DNA of 64,000 nucleotides from Clostridium sp. HBUAS56010 (GCF_007115105.1 NZ_SULJ01000007.1:1-64000); one strand, 5' to 3'; counted from the stretch's first letter, positions 27,037-37,330 are shown. The notes: a model not told the origin generated them from the sequence alone. Numbers and translations: made by a program.

Positions 27037-27684
27037 ATGACAGATCAGGATATGTTGCATTATGTGGACCATACGTTGTTAAAGGCGGTTGCCTCCTGGG
27101 AGGAGATTCGTATACTATGCCAGGAAGCAGAAGAATATCAGACCGCTTCTGTTTGTATTCCGCCCTCTTATGTCGCCAGGGTCCACAAGGAATTCCCGAC
27201 TCTTACTATCTGTACGGTGGTGGGGTTCCCTCTTGGTTACAGCACAGCCAGAACAAAGGAAACGGAAACCCGTGAGGCGGTAGCAAACGGAGCGTCGGAA
27301 GTGGATATGGTAATCAATCTGACTGATGTGAAAAATGGAGAGTATAAAAAGATAGAAGAAGAGATTGCTCTACTCAAACAGTCTGTTGGAAATGGAATTC
27401 TAAAAGTCATTGTTGAAACGTGTTATCTGACAGAAAAGGAAAAAATTGCCATGTGTCAGGCAGTTACCAATGGCAATGCTGATTACATCAAAACATCCAC
27501 TGGGTTTGGCAGTGCTGGAGCCAGCCTTGAAGATATCCGGTTGTTCAAAAATCATATTGGACCAGGAGTGAAGATAAAAGCAGCAGGTGGAGTACGCACT
27601 CTGGAGGATTTGAGAGCTTACATAGAAGCTGGCTGCGGCAGAGTGGGTGCAAGCAGTGCGGTCAAGCTGTTGAAAGATAAATAA
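27037..27684 (+). CDS. deoC: Deoxyribose-phosphate aldolase
   Basis: 215 residues of a class I aldolase TIM barrel, with VDHTLLKAVA at the N-terminus, the Schiff-base lysine in DYIKTSTGF and KAAGGVRTLED. It splits 2-deoxyribose 5-phosphate into acetaldehyde and glyceraldehyde 3-phosphate, the last step of the deoB-cdd-pdp-deoC operon. The order follows the pathway apart from deoB, and no nucleoside permease or DeoR regulator lies in the window. Confidence 0.97.
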   Translation: MTDQDMLHYVDHTLLKAVASWEEIRILCQEAEEYQTASVCIPPSYVARVHKEFPTLTICTVVGFPLGYSTARTKETETREAVANGASEVDMVINLTDVKNGEYKKIEEEIALLKQSVGNGILKVIVETCYLTEKEKIAMCQAVTNGNADYIKTSTGFGSAGASLEDIRLFKNHIGPGVKIKAAGGVRTLEDLRAYIEAGCGRVGASSAVKLLKDK

Positions 27685-27832
27685 TAATACGTTATAAATG
27701 TTGAAAAATCTGATATTTTATGAATTGATAGATATTTAGTTAAAACATATAGGCAATAAGGCTAAATTGCACAAATAATACAGGACATTTCTCTGGCTAT
27801 TTTTAACGAAAATTAACAAAAACAAAAAAACA

Positions 27833-27862
27833 CTGACAAAAGGTGCCTGAAAGTGTTATAAT
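27833..27862 (+). promoter_or_regulatory. Promoter of the CarD gene
   Basis: CTGACA (27833-27838), 18 bp, TATAAT (27857-27862), with a TG extended -10 at 27854-27855. The start is 58 bp downstream. Confidence 0.8.
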
Positions 27863-27920
27863 GAAAGGTAGTAGTTGTAACTTTGGTTTCATTGTGGTGT
27901 TGTTCAGTCAGGAGGAATGT

Positions 27921-28439
27921 ATGATGTTTCAGGTAAATGATCTGGTTATGTTTGGTACCCATGGGATTTGTAAAGTGAAGGAGATTGGATGCCTTAACAT
28001 GTCAGCAGCGGATGAGGATCGGCTATATTATACGCTTAAGCCGCTTTACGAAGAGCAGCAGAGCGCGGTTTATACACCCGTGGACAATAAGAAGGCGCAG
28101 ATGAGAGCCGCCTTTACCAGAGAGGAAGCCTTAGACCTTATTGATCAGATTCCAGAGATTGAGACCATTTGGGTTCTTGATGACAGGCAGAGAGAGGGAA
28201 AATACAAAGAGATCATGATGAAGAATGAGTGCACCGGTTGGATGCAGATCATTAAAACACTTTATCTAAAGAAACAGAAGCGTCTGGCAGAAGGTAAGAA
28301 AAGCACGGCAAAAGATGACTTCTATTTTAATATGGCTCAGGAACTTCTCTATGGGGAACTTGCCGCCGCTCTCGTATTAGAACGGACTGGAGTAAAAGAT
28401 ATTGTTGAAAAACAGGTGAATGTCGTATTAGAAAGCTAA
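27921..28439 (+). CDS. CarD family transcription factor
   Basis: 172 residues from the ATG at 27921, where AGGAGG is well placed (an ATG follows directly at 27924). The N-terminal RNA-polymerase-interacting domain reads MFQVNDLVMFGTHGICKVKEI and LYYTLKPLYE; the C-terminal domain is helical (KTLYLKKQKRLAEGKK and QELLYGELAAALV). CarD/CdnL binds RNA polymerase beta and stabilises open promoter complexes. It is a single-gene unit with its own promoter and terminator. Confidence 0.93.
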   Translation: MMFQVNDLVMFGTHGICKVKEIGCLNMSAADEDRLYYTLKPLYEEQQSAVYTPVDNKKAQMRAAFTREEALDLIDQIPEIETIWVLDDRQREGKYKEIMMKNECTGWMQIIKTLYLKKQKRLAEGKKSTAKDDFYFNMAQELLYGELAAALVLERTGVKDIVEKQVNVVLES

Positions 28440-28492
28440 ACAGGTATACTGCAGAAGGAATCAGTCTTTTTTCTTCTGCAGTATACCTGTTT
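28438..28492. terminator. 20-bp perfect stem, bidirectional terminator
   Basis: AAACAGGTATACTGCAGAAG (28438-28457) is exactly complementary to 28473-28492, between the convergent CarD and DUF1846 genes, with T runs for both strands. Confidence 0.9.
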
Positions 28493-28536
28493 TATTTAGG
28501 GGGTGTTTGAAAACTCATTGATCCAATCTGCACATC

Positions 28537-30015
28537 CTAGTGGTATATCTTCTTTTCTTCATACAGTGGTTCACTGGTTAAATTCACCCCTAATTTTTTA
28601 AATGTTTTCATATCCACATCGGAAAGAATCACAGAGGTATGGGCATCGCATCCTTTTAGCTTTGGAAGCTGTTCCAGGGCGATCTGCGCATTGGGGTCTG
28701 TGGCAGCACAGGCAGATAACGCAATCAGGACTTCATCTGTGTGAAGTCTTGGGTTTTTGCTTCCAAGATACTTGGTTTTTAACTTCTGAATTGGCTCAAT
28801 AGCAGAAGGAGCGATCAGATGAACGTCATGGGGAATGTGGCCAAGTACTTTTACGGTATTTAATAAAAGTGCGGCGGAAGCTCCAAGGAGTTTGGTGGTC
28901 TTTCCTGTAATTACAGTGCCGTCTTCCAGCTCTAAAGCAGCACAGGGAGAACCTTTTGCCTCTGCAAGATCAGTAGCAGCCTTTATAACTTTGCGGCTGT
29001 CAACGGTGATCTTAGCCTGCTTCATCAAAAGCTCAAGCTTATAGACTTCGTCTTTGGAGCCCATGTCATTTGCCAGACGCAAAAGTGCCTGATAATATCT
29101 CCTTAGAATCTCCTTTCTGGAGGCTTCTTTGCAGACTTCATCATCAACGATACAAAAACCAGCCATATTCACACCCATGTCTGTAGGGGATTTATAAGGG
29201 CATTCCCCGTAAATCTCTTCAAAAATGGCACTGAGTACGGGAAAGACTTCTACATCCCGGTTATAATTAACGGCAGTGTTCCCGTAAGCTTCCAGATGAA
29301 ACGGGTCAATCATGTTGACGTCATTTAAATCTGCGGTAGCCGCCTCATAGGCGAGATTTACCGGATGCTTTAAGGAAATATTCCAGATTGGAAATGTCTC
29401 GAATTTGGCATATCCCGCCTTGGTTCCCTTCTTGTTCTCATGATAAAGCTGGGAAAGGCAGGTTGCCATCTTGCCGCTTCCAGGTCCTGGGGCAGTGATG
29501 ATAACCAGTGGTTTGGTAGTTTCTATATATTCATTTCTGCCGTAACCTTCGTCACTTACAATAAAGGGAATGTTGCCTGGATATCCGTCAATAATGTAAT
29601 GACGGTAAACGCTGATTCCCATATGTTCCAGCTTGCATTTGAAGACGTCGGCAGATTTCTGACCGGAATACTGTGTAATAACGACACTTCCTACATAAAG
29701 CCCTTTGTCTGTAAAAGACTGAATCAGGCGAAGTACATCTACATCATAAGTGATGCCAAGGTCATGACGGATCTTGTTTTTTTCAATATCGGATGCACTG
29801 ATGGCGATTACAATCTCCGCCTGGTCAGAAAGCTGCATCAGCATGCGGAGTTTGCTGTCAGGCTCAAATCCCGGAAGCACTCTGGAAGCGTGATAATCGT
29901 CAAATAACTTGCCTCCGAATTCCAGATAAAGCTTGTCTCCAAATTGGCCGATCCGCTCCTTGATATGCTCTGACTGCATGTTTAAATACTTGTTGTTGTC
30001 AAATCCAAATTTCAT
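28537..30015 (-). CDS. DUF1846 family protein
   Basis: 492 residues from the ATG at 30015; the earlier ATG at 30027 would put the GGAGGG ribosome binding site inside the gene. The family is well conserved in Firmicutes: FDNNKYLNMQSEHI, a nucleotide-binding-like ITAPGPGSGKMATCLSQLY, and NMAGFCIVDD. The P-loop-like GPGSGK suggests phosphate or nucleotide binding. The biochemical function is not established. It is monocistronic and divergent from map. Confidence 0.9.
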   Translation of the reverse strand: MKFGFDNNKYLNMQSEHIKERIGQFGDKLYLEFGGKLFDDYHASRVLPGFEPDSKLRMLMQLSDQAEIVIAISASDIEKNKIRHDLGITYDVDVLRLIQSFTDKGLYVGSVVITQYSGQKSADVFKCKLEHMGISVYRHYIIDGYPGNIPFIVSDEGYGRNEYIETTKPLVIITAPGPGSGKMATCLSQLYHENKKGTKAGYAKFETFPIWNISLKHPVNLAYEAATADLNDVNMIDPFHLEAYGNTAVNYNRDVEVFPVLSAIFEEIYGECPYKSPTDMGVNMAGFCIVDDEVCKEASRKEILRRYYQALLRLANDMGSKDEVYKLELLMKQAKITVDSRKVIKAATDLAEAKGSPCAALELEDGTVITGKTTKLLGASAALLLNTVKVLGHIPHDVHLIAPSAIEPIQKLKTKYLGSKNPRLHTDEVLIALSACAATDPNAQIALEQLPKLKGCDAHTSVILSDVDMKTFKKLGVNLTSEPLYEEKKIYH

Positions 30016-30196
30016 TTGTCCCTCCATTGCTTGTGCGTGTTTCTTCCTTTTCTACTATTTGACCCTGATACCCATAGATTGTATCATATTAAATATGGAA
30101 TTGCCATGGGGATTTTTCCTGTTTCTTTATTTAAGCAAAATACTTTACATTCAGACCCAAACATGTTAAAACGATGTAGTAAGAAGGAGGTAAGAA

Positions 30197-31069
30197 ATGC
30201 GTAAAATAGGTAGAAATGATGCTTGCTGGTGCGGCAGTGGAAAGAAATACAAAAGCTGTCATCTTGCATTCGATCAGAAAATTGAGAAATATGAGATGAT
30301 GGGACACGAAGTTCCGGAGCACAATATGATAAAGACACCGGCTCAGATCGAAGGAATCCGACATGCAGGTGTGATCAATAATCAGATTCTTGATATAGTA
30401 GGTGAAAACATAAAGGCAGGAATGAGTACCGAAGACATTAATACCCTGGTTCATGAAAACACCATCCGTCTTGGCGGGATACCGGCACCACTTAATTTTG
30501 AAGGTTATCCAAAGAGTGTGTGCACCTCCATCAATGAAGTTGTATGTCACGGCATTCCAGATAAAGACAGGATATTAAAAGATGGTGATATTATTAATGT
30601 AGATGTAACCACCATTGTAAATGGGTATTATGCGGATGCCTCCAGAATGTACTGCATTGGAACTGTATCCGAAGAAGCAGAAAAGCTGGTGAGAGTTACA
30701 AAAGAAAGTGTAGACCTGGCGTTAAAGGAAGCGGTGGCATGGGGTCATCTGGGAGATATTGGTGCCGCTATTTCCGAATACATTTATGCCAATGGATTTA
30801 CTGTAGTCAGAGAAATCGGCGGTCATGGAGTAGGCATCGAATTCCATGAGGAACCTTGGGTAAGTCATATTGGAACAAGGGGAACCGACATGCTTTTAGT
30901 ACCAGGGATGATATTTACAATTGAACCTATGGTCAATGCCGGTGAGCCGGATGTAGTACAGGATAAAGAAGATGGCTGGACCATTTCTACCCAGGATGGC
31001 AGTTTGTCCGCCCAGTGGGAATATACAATACTGATTACGGAAGATGGTCCGGAGGTACTGGCAAGGTAA
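30197..31069 (+). CDS. map: Methionine aminopeptidase with SEC-C zinc motif
   Basis: 290 residues. Residues 5-21 are a SEC-C motif (CWCGSGKKYKSCH), a zinc-binding module found in SecA and in longer type I aminopeptidases. The peptidase domain has metal ligands in INVDVTTIVNGYYAD (two Asp), GGHGVGIEFHE (His), TIEPMV (Glu) and QWEYTILI (Glu). It removes the N-terminal methionine from new proteins. The stop overlaps the tag start (TAATG). Confidence 0.96.
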   Translation: MRKIGRNDACWCGSGKKYKSCHLAFDQKIEKYEMMGHEVPEHNMIKTPAQIEGIRHAGVINNQILDIVGENIKAGMSTEDINTLVHENTIRLGGIPAPLNFEGYPKSVCTSINEVVCHGIPDKDRILKDGDIINVDVTTIVNGYYADASRMYCIGTVSEEAEKLVRVTKESVDLALKEAVAWGHLGDIGAAISEYIYANGFTVVREIGGHGVGIEFHEEPWVSHIGTRGTDMLLVPGMIFTIEPMVNAGEPDVVQDKEDGWTISTQDGSLSAQWEYTILITEDGPEVLAR

Positions 31070-31626
31070 TGGAGAAAAAACGCTGTTTCTGGGTAGATGA
31101 AAAATCACCGGTCTATGTAAAATACCATGATGAAGAGTGGGGGGTTCCAGTTCATGATGATAAGAAACTGTATGAGATGCTTCTTTTAGAGGCATTCCAG
31201 GCGGGACTTTCCTGGATTACCATATTAAAGAAAAGGGAAGAATTCCGGACTGCCTTTGATGGCTTCTGCGCAGAAAAAGTGGCTTCTTACGGGGAGGATA
31301 AGTTAGAAGAACTGATGCAGAACAAAGGACTGATCAGAAACCGGAAGAAGATGGAGGCTGCTGTAAAGAATGCAAAAGTATTCTTGCAGATCCAGAAGGA
31401 ATTCGGGTCATTTTCCAGGTATTTGTGGGGATTTACTGACGGTAAAGTTATATTGAATCATGACGATAATTTTGCAGTTAAGACGGAACTGTCAGATTGC
31501 TTGTCAAAGGATTTAAAAAAGAGAGGTATGGCATTTGTGGGATCTGTCACGATATACTCTTATCTTCAGGCAGTAGGCGTTGTCAATGATCATGAACTTT
31601 CCTGCTTCTGTCGTAAGTGCAACTAA
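31069..31626 (+). CDS. tag: DNA-3-methyladenine glycosylase I
   Basis: 185 residues from the ATG at 31069, sharing one base with the map stop. It matches Tag throughout: CFWVDEKSPVYVKYHDEEWG, AFQAGLSWITILKKR, KKRGMAFVGSVTIYSYLQA, and the zinc ligands Cys, His in YHDEEWG and HELSCFC at the C-terminus. It excises 3-methyladenine from alkylated DNA. Confidence 0.96.
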   Translation: MEKKRCFWVDEKSPVYVKYHDEEWGVPVHDDKKLYEMLLLEAFQAGLSWITILKKREEFRTAFDGFCAEKVASYGEDKLEELMQNKGLIRNRKKMEAAVKNAKVFLQIQKEFGSFSRYLWGFTDGKVILNHDDNFAVKTELSDCLSKDLKKRGMAFVGSVTIYSYLQAVGVVNDHELSCFCRKCN

Positions 31627-31645
31627 CATAAGGAGAACTGTTATA

Positions 31646-32416
31646 TTGAGCGTTGTAGAAATAATTGAGAAATCAGTTTTAGAACCTTTGTTTTCAGGTT
31701 GGGAAGAGACGATGATCTATTCCTGTCTTCAGGGATTGATGGGAAGAGCATATGCAGATAATGGGAGGAATCCTCAGTCTGCCCAGTTGCTTTTAGGAGA
31801 TTTTTGCTTCTTTTCTGGTAAACCCGACAAAGATTTGATCCGCAATAAACCATCAGACTGGAAATCCGGCTTCATTATTATGGTACCCAGAGATCAAAAA
31901 TGGGCATTGGCTATCGAAGAAGTATGGAAATCCAGTGCAAAAAAGGTGAGCCGTTATGCCATTAAGAAAAATCCTCATGGATTTAACCGGGAGCATCTGG
32001 AAAAAATCGTAAGGCAGGTTCCTACCCCTTTTTCTTTGCGAATGATTGATCAGGAGCTTTATGACCAGATTATGGCAGAGCCATGGTCCAGGGATCTATG
32101 TGCTCAATTTGAGGGATATGAGGATTATAAAACCCGGGGAATTGGTGTTGCTGCTGTAGTAGAGGGCAGAGTGGTTTCCGGTGCTTCTTCTTATTCGGTT
32201 TATCGTGAGGGAATCGAGATTGAGATTGATACAAGAGCAGATTACAGACGCCGCGGCGCAGCACTTGCATGTGGTGCGAAGCTGATTCTGGAATGTCTGG
32301 ACAAAGGCTTATATCCAAGCTGGGATGCCCAGAATCCAGGATCTGTGGCACTTTCTGAAAAGCTGGGTTATGAGTTTGATTATGAGTACCATGTATATGA
32401 AATAATAGGTTTTTAG
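31646..32416 (+). CDS. GNAT-family acetyltransferase
   Basis: 256 residues from the TTG at 31646, chosen because AAGGAGA lies nine bases upstream; no ATG is well placed. The C-terminal half is a GNAT fold with the acetyl-CoA loop RADYRRRGAALACGAKLI and NPGSVALSEKLGYEF. The long N-terminal half (LQGLMGRAYADN, GDFCFFSGKPDKDL) matches the larger GNAT_acetyltran family related to ZmaR. The acceptor substrate is unknown. It is the last gene of map-tag-GNAT. Confidence 0.83.
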   Translation: MSVVEIIEKSVLEPLFSGWEETMIYSCLQGLMGRAYADNGRNPQSAQLLLGDFCFFSGKPDKDLIRNKPSDWKSGFIIMVPRDQKWALAIEEVWKSSAKKVSRYAIKKNPHGFNREHLEKIVRQVPTPFSLRMIDQELYDQIMAEPWSRDLCAQFEGYEDYKTRGIGVAAVVEGRVVSGASSYSVYREGIEIEIDTRADYRRRGAALACGAKLILECLDKGLYPSWDAQNPGSVALSEKLGYEFDYEYHVYEIIGF

Positions 32417-32448
32417 AATATAGTTCCGGCCGAAATATTAAATTTTCA

Positions 32449-32476
32449 TTGGAAAAGTTTACAAATTATGGTAAAA
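32449..32476 (+). promoter_or_regulatory. Promoter of the lipoprotein glycosidase gene
   Basis: TTGGAA (32449-32454), 16 bp, TAAAAT (32471-32476) with TGG extended -10, placing the transcript start near 32484, before the chosen start at 32536. Confidence 0.55.
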
Positions 32477-32535
32477 TGTTAAATATTTATTACGATATGG
32501 ACATAAAAAACCATAAAGAAAGTGAACAAAGTATT

Positions 32536-33915
32536 ATGAAAAGATGGCTTTTGGCAGTAATCATGTGTTCCCTGGTGGCATCCGGGTGCAGCAGATATCA
32601 AGGTGTTCCTGATTTAGAAGAAACGGATTCTTCCAGCGGGGAATCACAGCAGATCCCAGTGGAGGTTTCCGCTGCACCAGGGAAGAAACCGGTAAAAGTA
32701 AAGGGAATCTACATCTCTGGTTATATGGCAGGTTCAGAAGGATTTTCTGATATTCTTGATAAGATTAAAGGAACAGAGATTAATACGGTTGTCATTGATG
32801 TAAAAAACGATGATGGCCGTATTACCTATGCCATGAATGATGCACCTACAGTGAATGAGATTGGAGCACAGGAGCGGTATATAAAAGATATGGATGCCCT
32901 GATGGCAGAATTAAAGTCCAGAAATCTGTACACCATTGCCCGGGTGGTGGCATTCCGTGATCCGTATCTGGCAGAGAAGAAACCAGAATGGAGTCTTAAG
33001 AATAAGGACGGAAGCCTTCATCGGGATAAAAAAGGACTGGCCTGGGTGAACCCATACCGCCAGGAGGTGTGGGACTATCTGGTGGAGGTTGGGGCAGAAG
33101 CATCAAAGGCAGGATTTGATGAAGTTCAATTTGATTATATCCGTTTTGCTACAGACAGTTCCATGAAACAGGTAGTATTTGAAGAATCAGATACCAGAGG
33201 GAGATCTAAGACGGATATCATTACAGAATTTATCAAATACGCTTATGACAGGCTTTCTCCCCATGATGTATTTGTGTCGGCGGATGTGTTTGGCACTATC
33301 ATCGGCAGCAGAATTGATGCAGAAGCGGTGGGACAGATCTATCATGATATGGCACAGCATCTTGATTATATCAGTCCCATGATTTATCCGTCCCATTATG
33401 GAGAAGGGAATTTTGGTATTGAACATCCGGATACAGAGCCTTATAATACTATTTTAGCAGCACTTGAGCGGTCAAAGCAGGATCTTTTAAAAACAAAGGG
33501 GCAGGGAGAGCGGCAGGCAATTGTCCGCCCCTGGCTTCAGGATTTTACTGCTTCTTATCTGGAAAATCATATTCCTTATGGACCGGAAGAGGTGCGGGCG
33601 CAGATTCAGGCAGTTTACGATGCGGGATATGATGAATGGATCCTTTGGAGCGCTTCCAATGATTATACATGGGAAGGTATTTTAAGCGAAGAAGAGGGGA
33701 AACAGGAGCAAAAGAAGCTCCAACATCTGAGAGAATCCCAAGAGGCACTGGAACAGAAACCCCTGGAGGAAAGTACCAGATCAGAAGCTGGCACGAGCCT
33801 GGAAGGACAGATAGAAAAAGAAGAGACAAGCCCGAGTGATGTGAAAGAAAAGGCTAAGAAAAAAAGAAAGAAACCGGACGTGGTCATTATAACCACAGGA
33901 AGCCCAGGAAGATAG
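32536..33915 (+). CDS. Lipoprotein with DUF4015 glycoside-hydrolase-like domain
   Basis: 459 residues from the ATG at 32536, which gives a clean lipoprotein signal: LLAVIMCSLVASGC with lipobox Cys18. The domain at about 60-370 is a TIM-barrel putative glycosyl hydrolase (DUF4015): VKGIYISGYMAGSEGF, NTVVIDVKNDDG, VNPYRQEVWDYLVE, DEVQFDYIRFA with a likely catalytic Asp, and YDEWILWSASNDYTW. The last 75 residues are a charged, disordered Glu/Lys tail. It probably trims or binds cell-envelope polysaccharide; the substrate is unknown. The DUF1653 gene follows by 15 bp. Confidence 0.85.
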   Translation: MKRWLLAVIMCSLVASGCSRYQGVPDLEETDSSSGESQQIPVEVSAAPGKKPVKVKGIYISGYMAGSEGFSDILDKIKGTEINTVVIDVKNDDGRITYAMNDAPTVNEIGAQERYIKDMDALMAELKSRNLYTIARVVAFRDPYLAEKKPEWSLKNKDGSLHRDKKGLAWVNPYRQEVWDYLVEVGAEASKAGFDEVQFDYIRFATDSSMKQVVFEESDTRGRSKTDIITEFIKYAYDRLSPHDVFVSADVFGTIIGSRIDAEAVGQIYHDMAQHLDYISPMIYPSHYGEGNFGIEHPDTEPYNTILAALERSKQDLLKTKGQGERQAIVRPWLQDFTASYLENHIPYGPEEVRAQIQAVYDAGYDEWILWSASNDYTWEGILSEEEGKQEQKKLQHLRESQEALEQKPLEESTRSEAGTSLEGQIEKEETSPSDVKEKAKKKRKKPDVVIITTGSPGR

Positions 33916-33930
33916 AAAGCGAGAAAACAC

Positions 33931-34437
33931 ATGGATATAACGCCCAGACCAGGAGAATTCTACAGGCATTTTAAAGGGAATATGTATCAGGTGATGGCAG
34001 TTGCCATTCACTCTGAAACCAGGGAAGAAATGGTGGTATACCAGGCACTTTATGGAACCTTTGGCGTATACGTCCGCCCGCTGTCCATGTTTTTAAGCGA
34101 GGTGGATCATGAGAAATATCCAGATGTAAAACAGAAATACCGGTTTGAAAAAGTAACCTTCTCTACGACGGAACAAAGAGAAGAAATACAAGAATCTGCG
34201 GAGGAGGAAAACGGAAGAGTTAATAAAAATCTTCTTGCATTTCTTGACGCAAGGACTTATCATGAGAAGTTAGAGGTTCTACGTCACAGAAAAGACAGGT
34301 TTACACCAGAAGAACTCTCTGCCATCTGCGAGATTCTGGAAGTCGGAAGAACCGGTTCCGAACCAGAAGAGAAGTATTACGCGGTGGAACGTTACTTAGT
34401 ACTGCAGAATAAATACGATGGAACAAGATTGAGGTGA
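33931..34437 (+). CDS. DUF1653 domain protein
   Basis: 168 residues. Residues about 5-60 are the DUF1653 module (PGEFYRHFKGNMYQV, MVVYQALYGTFGVYVRPLSMF). The rest is acidic and helical (LLAFLDARTYHEKLEVL), with no match that I recognise. It lies between the lipoprotein gene and uvrC, 9 bp before the latter. The function is unknown. Confidence 0.8.
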   Translation: MDITPRPGEFYRHFKGNMYQVMAVAIHSETREEMVVYQALYGTFGVYVRPLSMFLSEVDHEKYPDVKQKYRFEKVTFSTTEQREEIQESAEEENGRVNKNLLAFLDARTYHEKLEVLRHRKDRFTPEELSAICEILEVGRTGSEPEEKYYAVERYLVLQNKYDGTRLR

Positions 34438-34446
34438 TTCGTTTAA

Positions 34447-36315
34447 ATGGACCACATCGAATTTAATATAGAAGAAGAATTAAAAAAACTGCCGTCCCAG
34501 CCTGGAGTGTACATCATGCACGACAAGCGGGACGAAATTATCTATGTGGGAAAGGCGATCAGCTTAAAAAACAGGGTAAGGCAGTATTTTCAGAGCAGTA
34601 GAAATAAGACATCAAAAATAGAACAAATGGTGTCGAGGATCGCCCGTTTTGAATACATTATAACAGACTCCGAATTAGAAGCTCTTGTGTTGGAGTGCAA
34701 TCTGATTAAAGAACACCGGCCCCGTTACAATACCATGTTAAAGGATGATAAGACTTATCCTTATATCAAGGTAACTGTATATGAGGATTTTCCAAGGATT
34801 TTATTTTCCAGGGAGATGAAGAAGGATAAGAGCAAATACTTTGGCCCTTACACCAGTGCCGGTGCAGTAAAAGATACCATTGAACTGATTCATAAGATCT
34901 ATCAGATCAGGACCTGCAACCGGAATTTACCAAAAGATATCGGCAAGGAGCGTCCCTGTCTGTATTATCACATCAAGCAGTGTTCTGCTCCGTGTCAGGG
35001 TTATATAAGCAAAGAAGAGTATTATAAATCCATTAACCAGGCACTTGAGTTCCTTGGAGGGAAATACAGCCCTGTTATGGGAATGCTGGAAGAAAAGATG
35101 CAGAAGGCTTCGGATGAGATGGATTATGAAAAAGCGATTGAATACCGGGATCTGTTAAACAGCGTAAAGCAGATTGCACAAAAGCAGAAGATTACAGACA
35201 GCGGTATGGAGGACAGGGATATCATCGCCATGGCAAAGGACGAAAAGGATGCAGTGGTTCAGGTATTCTTTGTCAGAGAGGGCAGGCTTATCGGCAGGGA
35301 GCATTTTCATGTGACCATCGGAGCAGCAGAAGATAATCAGCAGATTTTAACAAGCTTTGTAAAGCAGTTTTATGCCGGAACTCCATTTATTCCAAAGGAA
35401 CTGTGGGTTCAGACAGGGTTGGAGGAAGAATCCGTAATCGGAGAATGGCTCACTGCCAAACGGGGACAGAAGGTTAAGATCATGGTTCCGTTAAAGGGGC
35501 AGAAGGAACGGCTTGTGGAACTGGCTGAGAAGAATGCAGCCCTCGTATTATCCCAGGATAAAGAAAAGATCAAGCGGGAAGAACTCCGTACCATTGGTGC
35601 CATGAATGAAGTGGGCGGCTGGATTGGTCTTTCCGGTGTTAAAAGAATTGAAGCGTTTGATATCTCCAACATAAGCGGTTTTGAGTCAGTTGGTTCTATG
35701 ATTGTCTATGAAAACGGCAAACCAAAACGAAACGACTACCGGAAATTTAAGATTAAATGGGTTAAGGGAGCCAACGATTATGCATCCATGAATGAGGTGC
35801 TGACCAGAAGGTTTTCCCATGGCTTAAAAGAGATGGAAGAACTTAAGGAAAAAGGGGTAGATAAGGAGTTTGGCAGTTTTACCCGTTTTCCTGATCTGAT
35901 CATGATGGATGGCGGACGGGGGCAGGTGAATATTGCCTTAGAAGTGATGCGTGAGCTGGGACTTTCCATTCCTGTCTGCGGAATGGTTAAAGATGACAAC
36001 CACCGGACCCGTGGACTTTATTACAATAATGTGGAGATTCCGATTGACCGTCATTCCGAAGGATTTAAACTGATTACCAGAATTCAGGATGAAGCCCATC
36101 GGTTTGCAATTGAATACCATAGAAGCTTAAGAAGCAAGGGGCAGGTCAAATCCATTCTCGATGATATTCCTGATATCGGACCAAACAGAAGGAAAGCGCT
36201 GATGCGTGAATTTAAAGGACTGGAAGCCATTAAAGAAGCTGAAATAGAGGATTTGGAGAAGATTCCAGGCATGAATGCAAGGTCTGCAAAAAGTGTTTAC
36301 GAGTTTTTTCATTAG
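34447..36315 (+). CDS. uvrC: Excinuclease ABC subunit C
   Basis: 622 residues. GIY-YIG nuclease ([19 protein letters not shown], residues about 19-37), the cysteine cluster [17 protein letters not shown], a UVR domain ([16 protein letters not shown]), the RNase-H-like second nuclease ([25 protein letters not shown]) and a C-terminal double helix-hairpin-helix ([12 protein letters not shown]). It makes the two cuts of nucleotide excision repair; uvrA and uvrB are not in the window. Confidence 0.98.
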   Translation: MDHIEFNIEEELKKLPSQPGVYIMHDKRDEIIYVGKAISLKNRVRQYFQSSRNKTSKIEQMVSRIARFEYIITDSELEALVLECNLIKEHRPRYNTMLKDDKTYPYIKVTVYEDFPRILFSREMKKDKSKYFGPYTSAGAVKDTIELIHKIYQIRTCNRNLPKDIGKERPCLYYHIKQCSAPCQGYISKEEYYKSINQALEFLGGKYSPVMGMLEEKMQKASDEMDYEKAIEYRDLLNSVKQIAQKQKITDSGMEDRDIIAMAKDEKDAVVQVFFVREGRLIGREHFHVTIGAAEDNQQILTSFVKQFYAGTPFIPKELWVQTGLEEESVIGEWLTAKRGQKVKIMVPLKGQKERLVELAEKNAALVLSQDKEKIKREELRTIGAMNEVGGWIGLSGVKRIEAFDISNISGFESVGSMIVYENGKPKRNDYRKFKIKWVKGANDYASMNEVLTRRFSHGLKEMEELKEKGVDKEFGSFTRFPDLIMMDGGRGQVNIALEVMRELGLSIPVCGMVKDDNHRTRGLYYNNVEIPIDRHSEGFKLITRIQDEAHRFAIEYHRSLRSKGQVKSILDDIPDIGPNRRKALMREFKGLEAIKEAEIEDLEKIPGMNARSAKSVYEFFH

Positions 36316-36388
36316 TCTTTAAGCTTTTCAAAATACAAAATCTGTGTTAGTATGAAAAAAACAGATGGAAAAAAAGGAGCGTTTCGCC

Positions 36389-37321
36389 ATGCATGGAGTA
36401 GCGATAACAGATTTGATCAAAAAGATGAGCCTTCGGAACATGACTCCGGAGATAGATGCAGAGAAGATTGTCTTAAGCCATCCGGATGTGAATCGTCCGG
36501 CACTTCAGTTAGCCGGATTCTTTGATCATTTTGATAACGAGCGGGTGCAGATTATCGGTTATGTGGAACAGGAATATATTAACCAGATGACCAGAGAAAG
36601 AAAACATGAGATGTATGAAAAGCTTCTTTCCTGTCAGATTCCCTGCCTGGTATACAGTCGGAGCCAGGTTCCTGATGAGGATATTCTGGCACTTTGCAAC
36701 CATTATAATGTTCCCTGTCTTGTATCAGATAAATCTACTTCCGATCTTATGGCAGAAGTCATCCGCTGGCTTAAAGTAAAGCTGGCACCATGCATCAGCA
36801 TTCACGGGGTGCTGGTGGATGTATTTGGTGAAGGTGTTCTGATTATGGGAGAGAGCGGAATCGGTAAAAGCGAAGCGGCACTGGAACTCATTAAAAGAGG
36901 GCATCGTCTGGTCACTGATGATGTGGTGGAGATCAGAAAAGTCAGTGAAGCAACTTTAATTGGAAGTGCTCCTGAGATCACAAAGCATTTTATCGAACTT
37001 CGTGGAATCGGCATTATTGACGTGAAAACCTTATTCGGTGTGGAGAGTGTTAAAGATACCCAGGCAATTGATATGGTAATTAAATTAGAGGACTGGGATA
37101 AGGATAAAGAGTATGACAGACTGGGGATTGAAGACCAGTATACAGAATTTTTAGGAAACCGGGTGGTATGTCATTCCATTCCCGTACGTCCAGGACGTAA
37201 TCTGGCAATTATTGTTGAATCCGCGGCTGTCAACTACAGACAAAAGAAGATGGGGTACAACGCGGCTCAGGAATTGTATAACCGCGTCCAGGCGAACCTG
37301 TCAAGAAAACAGGATGATTGA
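36389..37321 (+). CDS. hprK: HPr kinase/phosphorylase
   Basis: 310 residues from the ATG at 36389, nine bases after AAAGGAG; the frame's earlier ATG at 36365 has no site. Walker A GESGIGKSEAALEL and the family signature ELRGIGIIDVKTLFG are present, plus the catalytic His in the N-terminal half. It phosphorylates Ser46 of HPr and Crh when glycolytic intermediates are high and reverses this when phosphate is high, so it drives CcpA-dependent catabolite repression. A Crh-like partner is encoded 2.8 kb downstream. Confidence 0.97.
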   Translation: MHGVAITDLIKKMSLRNMTPEIDAEKIVLSHPDVNRPALQLAGFFDHFDNERVQIIGYVEQEYINQMTRERKHEMYEKLLSCQIPCLVYSRSQVPDEDILALCNHYNVPCLVSDKSTSDLMAEVIRWLKVKLAPCISIHGVLVDVFGEGVLIMGESGIGKSEAALELIKRGHRLVTDDVVEIRKVSEATLIGSAPEITKHFIELRGIGIIDVKTLFGVESVKDTQAIDMVIKLEDWDKDKEYDRLGIEDQYTEFLGNRVVCHSIPVRPGRNLAIIVESAAVNYRQKKMGYNAAQELYNRVQANLSRKQDD

Positions 37322-37330
37322 GGTGTCTGA

